10,988 bases of DNA from positions 1-10,988 of the forward strand of contig CAAFXF010000135.1 of NCBI GenBank assembly GCA_900766895.1, read 5' to 3'. Origin of the DNA: Clostridia bacterium. Its GTDB lineage: Bacteria > Bacillota > Clostridia > Oscillospirales > Acutalibacteraceae. The translations under genes were made by a program, and so were the position numbers. The notes under the pieces are model-generated. The model worked only from the letters and a program-made list of their open reading frames with translations. It had not been told where the DNA came from and made no database searches. Positions 6,953 to 10,988 of the stretch are shown here, piece after piece (position 1 is the stretch's first letter; the number at the start of each line of letters is the position of its first letter).

Positions 6953-7825
6953 TTAATCCTTCTTTATCCTTTTGGCTTTTTTTCTATTCATTTCTATACT
7001 GCGTTGAAAAACCTCAACCTTATCATAGGTTTTTTTAGCCCTTACGGTTGTCCAAAAAGTTTTTCTGCATTTTTTGCATTTTGTAGGGCATCTAAAGGAT
7101 TTATTGACACAATCAAATTCGTCAACCCTATGAAGCGCACCCTTACAAACCGGGCAAATAAGCTCCTGCTCATAAACATTAAATACATCCGTAACAGGCT
7201 TTGTAATTAAGTAAGGCTTATAAATAAGCTTTTCAAAAAATCTATTGTCACAATCATTAACAAAGCCCGACAGCTTTCCCTCATCATAAACCTTTTTGAA
7301 GCATTCGGCAGTAAGATAACAATCAGTCAATGCTCTATGCAGCTTTTCAACATCAATGTCTATACCGAATTCCTGTGCACAATCCGAAAGCGAAATTTGA
7401 TTTTTGTTATCTCTCTCAATGAAAGACATACAATATTTTTGTGCGTCACAGTATTTGGTAATAAAATCTATGTTTAGATTACCCAAAAAAGCCTGATAAT
7501 TACTTGTAAGAACATACAAATCGGAATTGCTCCAGGTCATAAACAAATTGTTTTCACCCTTGCTCCAACGAGCAAACTCCTTTATTGCCTGCGAAAAAGG
7601 AATACCGTTTTCCTTAAGCTCCTCGTTGGTAATATTGGTGAGATTTTTGCATCTGCCGGATAGCTTTTTGGTAAGCTTTGGCATAATAAGCTGCTTAAAG
7701 GTATCTACTGTTTCAAGCTTATTATTCAGTTTTACGGCGCCTATCTCTATAATCTCGTTCATAAAGCCTTTTTTGGCATAGCTATAGGCATTGTTCCATT
7801 CCAAATCAAAAATAATATAATTCAA
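6953..7825 (-). CDS. DEDDh 3'-5' exonuclease (DnaQ/RNase T superfamily) with C-terminal zinc-ribbon-like Cys cluster
   Basis: The 290-residue product has the DEDDh residues in order: D7 and E9 in FDLEW, D102 in SNSDLY, H163 and D167 in HRALTDCY. The last hundred residues hold CPVC (224-227) and CPTKCKKC (246-253), a likely zinc-binding ribbon, and then a lysine/arginine-rich tail suited to nucleic-acid contact. The start must be the TTG at 7823-7825. An in-frame TGA lies two codons upstream, and the next ATG (codon 22) would remove the catalytic DLE. GAGG stands ten bases before the TTG. Whether the substrate is DNA or RNA is not evident; the KapD-like and DNA polymerase epsilon-like branches are both possible. 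The gene starts directly behind the secG terminator, so its expression may depend on read-through. Confidence 0.88.
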   Translation of the reverse strand: MNYIIFDLEWNNAYSYAKKGFMNEIIEIGAVKLNNKLETVDTFKQLIMPKLTKKLSGRCKNLTNITNEELKENGIPFSQAIKEFARWSKGENNLFMTWSNSDLYVLTSNYQAFLGNLNIDFITKYCDAQKYCMSFIERDNKNQISLSDCAQEFGIDIDVEKLHRALTDCYLTAECFKKVYDEGKLSGFVNDCDNRFFEKLIYKPYLITKPVTDVFNVYEQELICPVCKGALHRVDEFDCVNKSFRCPTKCKKCRKTFWTTVRAKKTYDKVEVFQRSIEMNRKKAKRIKKD

Positions 7826-7840
7826 AATTCAATAACCTCA

Positions 7841-7873
7841 AAACAAAAATAACCTTGCATAACGCAAGGTTAT
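7841..7873 (-). terminator. Rho-independent terminator of secG
   Basis: ATAACCTTGC (7864-7873) and GCAAGGTTAT (7849-7858) form a perfect 10-bp stem with a 5-base GTTAT loop, followed by the T-rich run TTTTGTTT. It begins about 10 bases after the secG stop. The T-tract abuts the GAGG ribosome-binding site of the exonuclease gene, so it could also act as an attenuator for that gene. Confidence 0.9.
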
Positions 7874-7883
7874 CACACAATTG

Positions 7884-8132
7884 TTATACAAAAAGGAATA
7901 CCAAAAAAGCAGCCAATACAATTACAAAGAAAATTGCAATAAACCACTTTGTAACTCTCTCAAGCTTCTTTTCGTTAGTCATACCCTTTGTCTTTCCGCC
8001 ATATGACTCGGTATTGCCACCGATTACACCGGAAAGGTTTGATGATCTACCCTCTTGCATAAGAACAACAACAGTAATGATAATTGAAGCAACAATCAAT
8101 ACTGCACCAAATACATAATGATACCAGAGCAT
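7884..8132 (-). CDS. secG: Preprotein translocase subunit SecG
   Basis: SecG is the small accessory subunit of the SecYEG export channel in the cytoplasmic membrane. The 82-residue product has two membrane segments (about 5-25 and 62-82). They flank the characteristic cytoplasmic loop LMQEGRSSNLSGVIGG (24-39), with the typical ES and GK residues after it. The length is normal. The ATG at 8130-8132 has GGAGGG six bases upstream. A strong promoter and a strong terminator frame the gene, so it forms its own unit. The rnr and smpB genes that often follow secG in Firmicutes are absent here. Confidence 0.95.
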   Translation of the reverse strand: MLWYHYVFGAVLIVASIIITVVVLMQEGRSSNLSGVIGGNTESYGGKTKGMTNEKKLERVTKWFIAIFFVIVLAAFLVFLFV

Positions 8133-8165
8133 AATATTCCCTCCATAAGAAATTTCGACTACTGC

Positions 8166-8194
8166 ATTATATCACAATAAATATAATAATGCAA
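8166..8194 (-). promoter_or_regulatory. Sigma-A type promoter for secG, with extended -10
   Basis: On the minus strand TTGCAT (8189-8194) and TATAAT (8166-8171) are exactly 17 bases apart. TGA directly before the -10 box gives an extended -10 (TGATATAAT). The promoter lies in the 93-base gap after the topoisomerase A subunit gene, and the expected start of transcription is near 8159. I see no convincing hairpin terminator for the upstream topoisomerase gene in this gap. Confidence 0.85.
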
Positions 8195-8225
8195 GACTTT
8201 TTTTATTTATAATAATTTATACTGA

Positions 8226-10463
8226 TCAAAAGGATATTTGAGCGGTATTATCAGCAGGAGTAGGCAGCGCGCCTGCCGCAGGTAAATTCTTTGTTCTGAA
8301 TCTCCAGGTTTTTTCAAATTCACCCTCGGTATAATGGTGCATAGATTCAACCTTATGATTCTTCTTTTGAGTCATAACCGAAACACCGATTGTATCCTTT
8401 GATGATTTAGGAGCAAGAGCTCCTGTGTTGAGTATCAACATTCTTCCGCTTGTTGAGCAAAGAACAAGCTCGCAATCCTCCTCAATATACTCAATGCAGG
8501 CAAGAGGAGATTTTAGAGAATAAGCCTTTAGAAGTTTCTTTCTGTTTGTTTTTGTTTGGTAAGCAGAAATGTCAACCTTGGCAACCTTTCCGTTTTCAAA
8601 AACAAATATCATATATCCGACATACTGCTTAATAACGCAAATATATACAACCTTTTCATCCTGCTCCATTTCAAGCTTACCGGGAACATAAATTCCAAGC
8701 ATAGAAGCCTTACCGTCGGGAAAGTCATCAACCTTTGCCTTATACACCTGTCCCTTATCGGTAAACACCAAAAGCTCGTCTTTATTTGAACATTCAAAGA
8801 TTGTAGAAACCTCGTCGCCCTCTTTAACCTTTTGTTCACCTGACATACGAAGATTAGCAGTTCTTATTTTGTTAAGATAGCCCTCATTTGTAATAAACAG
8901 TGTTACCGGATAATCAGGTATTTCCTGCTCGACAGATACGTCAAAGTCATCAACCTCATAAAGTATTTCCGACTTTCTTTCGTCTGAATACTTATCGGCA
9001 ACATCATTAAGCTCTTTGATGATAATTCTCTTTTGCTTATTTTTGCTGTCAAGAATTGATTGAAGCTCTGCAATCTCTTCTGTAAGGCTTTCAATATCCT
9101 TTGTCCGTTTAAGGATGTATTCACGGTTAAGGTGACGAAGCTTGATTTCGGCAACGTATTCAGCTTGTGCCTTGTCAATACAAAAGCCTATCATAAGGTT
9201 TGGTACTACATCGCTTTCGCTTTCCGTGTTACGAATAATAGCGATAGCCTTATCGATATCAAGAAGAATTTTTTCAAGTCCCTGCAAAAGATGCAGCTTT
9301 TCAGCCTTTTTATCAAGGGTGAACTGCGTTCTTCTTCTGACACATTCAAGCCTGAATTCAATCCATTCCTTAAGAATATCGGCAACTCCCAAAACCTTAG
9401 GATACCCATTTATAAGCACGTTAAAGTTACAGGAGAAGGTATCCTCAAGCGGAGTCATCTTATAAAGCTTTGTCATTAGGGCATCCGGGTCAACGCCTCG
9501 CTTAAGGTCAAGAGTTATGCGCAGACCCTTCAAATCGGTTTCATCACGAATATCCGAAAGCTCTTTTATCTTATTTGATTTTACAAGCTCAACAACCTTA
9601 TCAATAATAGCCTCCGAGGTTGTTGTAGGCGGTATTTGAGTAATATCAATACAGTTGTAGGACTTGTCATAGGTATATTTTGCGCGCACCTTAACAGAGC
9701 CTCTGCCTGTTTTGTAAATACGTTCAAGCTCATCCCTATCGTAAATTATATATCCCCCACCTACAAAATCAGGAGCTAAAAGGGTTTCCGATACATCGTG
9801 GTCGGGATTTTTAATCAGGGAAACAGTAGTATCGCAAAGCTCCCTAAGATTAAACGAAGCAATGGAGGACGCCATACCAACGGCAATACCGGTTGTAACA
9901 TTTGCAAGAATTGACGGAAACGTTACAGGCAAAAGCGTTGGCTCCTTCATAGTGTTATCGTAGTTGTCAACAAAATCTACCGTGTTTTTATTAATATCTT
10001 CAAAAAGCTCTCTTGAAATAGGTGCAAGCTTTGCCTCAGTGTAACGAGATGCTGCATACATCATATTTTTGCTGTAAGCCTTGCCGAAATTACCCTTTGA
10101 TTCAACAAACGGATACAAAAGGCTCTCGTTGCCGCGTGAAAGTCTAATCATTGTTTCATAAATTGAAGCATCGCCGTGAGGATTAAGCTGCATTGTCCTA
10201 CCGACAATATTTGCACTTTTGATTGTTCCGCCCTGCAAAAGTCCCATATTGTACATAGTGTAAAGGAGCTTTCTGTGCGACGGCTTGAAGCCGTCTATCT
10301 CAGGGATAGCACGAGACAGAATAACACTCATTGCGTACGGCATATAGTTCGATTTAAGAGTATCAACTATCTGCTCGTCCTTAATAAGTCCGGCATCTTG
10401 AATATGAACATTATCCGCTAAAGGAGATTGTGCCTCAGCATTTCTTGTTTTCTTTTTAGCCAT
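8226..10463 (-). CDS. parC: Type IIA DNA topoisomerase A subunit (ParC-like, divergent clostridial form)
   Basis: The A subunit of an ATP-dependent topoisomerase cuts and rejoins both DNA strands. The 745-residue product shows the winged-helix/tower region from about residue 35, the quinolone-pocket region NPHGDASIYE (94-103), and the catalytic tyrosine Y141 in AASRYTEAKL (138-146). A coiled-coil segment spans about 380-490, and beta-propeller-like repeats run from about 515 to 725. The GyrA box (QRRGGKG) that marks gyrase is not present, which favours topoisomerase IV-like activity. Usual HPHGDS reads NPHGDA: A99 replaces the common serine, and E103 matches the ParC acidic residue. The ATG (10461-10463) follows AAGGAGGGG, 17 bases after the stop of the B subunit gene. 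Annotation as GyrA is the alternative. Confidence 0.9.
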   Translation of the reverse strand: MAKKKTRNAEAQSPLADNVHIQDAGLIKDEQIVDTLKSNYMPYAMSVILSRAIPEIDGFKPSHRKLLYTMYNMGLLQGGTIKSANIVGRTMQLNPHGDASIYETMIRLSRGNESLLYPFVESKGNFGKAYSKNMMYAASRYTEAKLAPISRELFEDINKNTVDFVDNYDNTMKEPTLLPVTFPSILANVTTGIAVGMASSIASFNLRELCDTTVSLIKNPDHDVSETLLAPDFVGGGYIIYDRDELERIYKTGRGSVKVRAKYTYDKSYNCIDITQIPPTTTSEAIIDKVVELVKSNKIKELSDIRDETDLKGLRITLDLKRGVDPDALMTKLYKMTPLEDTFSCNFNVLINGYPKVLGVADILKEWIEFRLECVRRRTQFTLDKKAEKLHLLQGLEKILLDIDKAIAIIRNTESESDVVPNLMIGFCIDKAQAEYVAEIKLRHLNREYILKRTKDIESLTEEIAELQSILDSKNKQKRIIIKELNDVADKYSDERKSEILYEVDDFDVSVEQEIPDYPVTLFITNEGYLNKIRTANLRMSGEQKVKEGDEVSTIFECSNKDELLVFTDKGQVYKAKVDDFPDGKASMLGIYVPGKLEMEQDEKVVYICVIKQYVGYMIFVFENGKVAKVDISAYQTKTNRKKLLKAYSLKSPLACIEYIEEDCELVLCSTSGRMLILNTGALAPKSSKDTIGVSVMTQKKNHKVESMHHYTEGEFEKTWRFRTKNLPAAGALPTPADNTAQISF

Positions 10464-10480
10464 AGAATAATCCCCTCCTT

Positions 10481-10988
10481 TTAGCTAACATCTGCCGCAT
10501 CTAAATACAGATGTCCGTAATCGGCAATATAATTCTTTCTTCCCTCAAGGTTATCACCCAAGAGCAAATCAAACATTTCGCTTGTAGCAAGTGCATCGCT
10601 CGGAGTAACCTTAATCAATCTTCTTGTGGCAGGATTCATAGTGGTAAGCGACATCATATCCGCCTCATTTTCACCAAGTCCCTTTGAACGCTGAACAGTA
10701 TATTTACTGTCGCCAAGCTCTGCCTTAATTTCATCCATTTCGATTTCATTATAGGCAAAATAGGTTTGATCCTTACAGGTAACCTCATAAAGCGGTGATT
10801 CGGCAATGTAAACCTTGCCCTCCTCAATAAGCTTTGGCATTAGCCTATAAATCATTGTAAGAATAAGTGTTCTGATTTGGAAACCGTCAACATCGGCATC
10901 GGTGCAAATCATTATTTTGTTCCAGCGTAGTGCCTCCATATCAAACATCGAGACATCCTTTGCCGCCTTGCTCTTTACCTCTACACCG
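10481..10988 (-). CDS. parE: Type IIA DNA topoisomerase B subunit (ParE/GyrB-like), C-terminal part
   Basis: The reading frame stays open to the window edge, so the 5' part is missing. About 169 codons remain. They cover the end of the TOPRIM domain, with TDADVDG (metal-binding aspartates) and IRTLILT, then the conserved QRSKGLGEN and the C-terminal LLLGDNLEGRKNYI. The ATPase domain and the catalytic EGDSA-type glutamate lie outside the window. The ATG at 10946-10948 is internal, because upstream codons in frame continue the family sequence (VEVKSKAAKDVS). The usual GSHIRTL reads GFQIRTL, a departure paralleled in the adjacent A subunit. The two genes are 17 bases apart and surely cotranscribed, as expected for partners in one heterotetramer. 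Confidence 0.9.
   Translation of the reverse strand, partial: GVEVKSKAAKDVSMFDMEALRWNKIMICTDADVDGFQIRTLILTMIYRLMPKLIEEGKVYIAESPLYEVTCKDQTYFAYNEIEMDEIKAELGDSKYTVQRSKGLGENEADMMSLTTMNPATRRLIKVTPSDALATSEMFDLLLGDNLEGRKNYIADYGHLYLDAADVS

Noticed and set aside
8133..8225. Terminator of the topoisomerase A subunit gene
   Set aside because: The transcribed strand shows A-runs rather than a stem followed by T-runs, and no stable hairpin was found.
10946..10948. ATG as the start of the topoisomerase B subunit
   Set aside because: The frame remains open to the window edge, the upstream residues fit the family, and a start here would cut the TOPRIM domain. No ribosome-binding site precedes it.
1..10988. 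CRISPR array, tRNA or rRNA gene, insertion sequence, phage or defence island
   Set aside because: I found no spaced direct repeats, tRNA-like or rRNA sequence, transposase motif, or cluster of atypical genes. The gene content is ordinary chromosomal.

Overview
The window is an AT-rich, gene-dense stretch in which every supported gene lies on the minus strand. All the genes look bacterial and chromosomal. Strong Shine-Dalgarno sequences, GTG and TTG starts, a clostridial type of topoisomerase pair, and a SpoIVFB-like protease next to a TIGR03960/TIGR03936 gene pair all point to a low-GC Gram-positive of the class Clostridia. An Oscillospiraceae/Ruminococcaceae-like organism is my best guess, but this is inference. 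I see no mobile element, CRISPR array, tRNA, rRNA or phage gene.

In transcription order, from high to low coordinates, the window opens with the C-terminal part of a type IIA topoisomerase B subunit (ParE/GyrB-like, cut by the window edge). It is followed 17 bases later by the A subunit (ParC-like, with no GyrA box). secG comes next, with its own near-consensus promoter and its own hairpin terminator. A TTG-started DEDDh exonuclease with a C-terminal zinc-ribbon-like Cys cluster begins directly behind that terminator. A long class A penicillin-binding protein follows, then ruvX, a small M50 (SpoIVFB-like) membrane protease, a B12-binding-domain radical SAM protein (TIGR03960) and its partner TIGR03936/DUF2344. 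The last three genes are tightly coupled, by an ATGA overlap and then a 14-base overlap, and probably form an operon that may start at the penicillin-binding protein.

The low-coordinate end holds two short translation-related units. rplS (ribosomal protein L19) has its own promoter, a structured leader of about 115 bases that may be autoregulatory, and a strong terminator. rbgA (a 50S-assembly GTPase, cut by the window edge) starts behind that terminator from its own near-consensus promoter.

Functionally the window is mostly housekeeping: chromosome decatenation or supercoiling, protein export, cell wall synthesis, rRNA and DNA processing, and ribosome assembly. I do not see a clear new defence or biosynthetic system. 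The most interesting signals are RNA-level. One is a possible Shine-Dalgarno-sequestering pseudoknot in the rplS leader. Another is a perfect 13-bp inverted repeat before ruvX whose 3' arm can also pair with the ruvX ribosome-binding site. A third is the terminator crammed against the exonuclease start. The divergent topoisomerase pair and the uncharacterised M50/radical SAM block are the protein-level points worth a second look.
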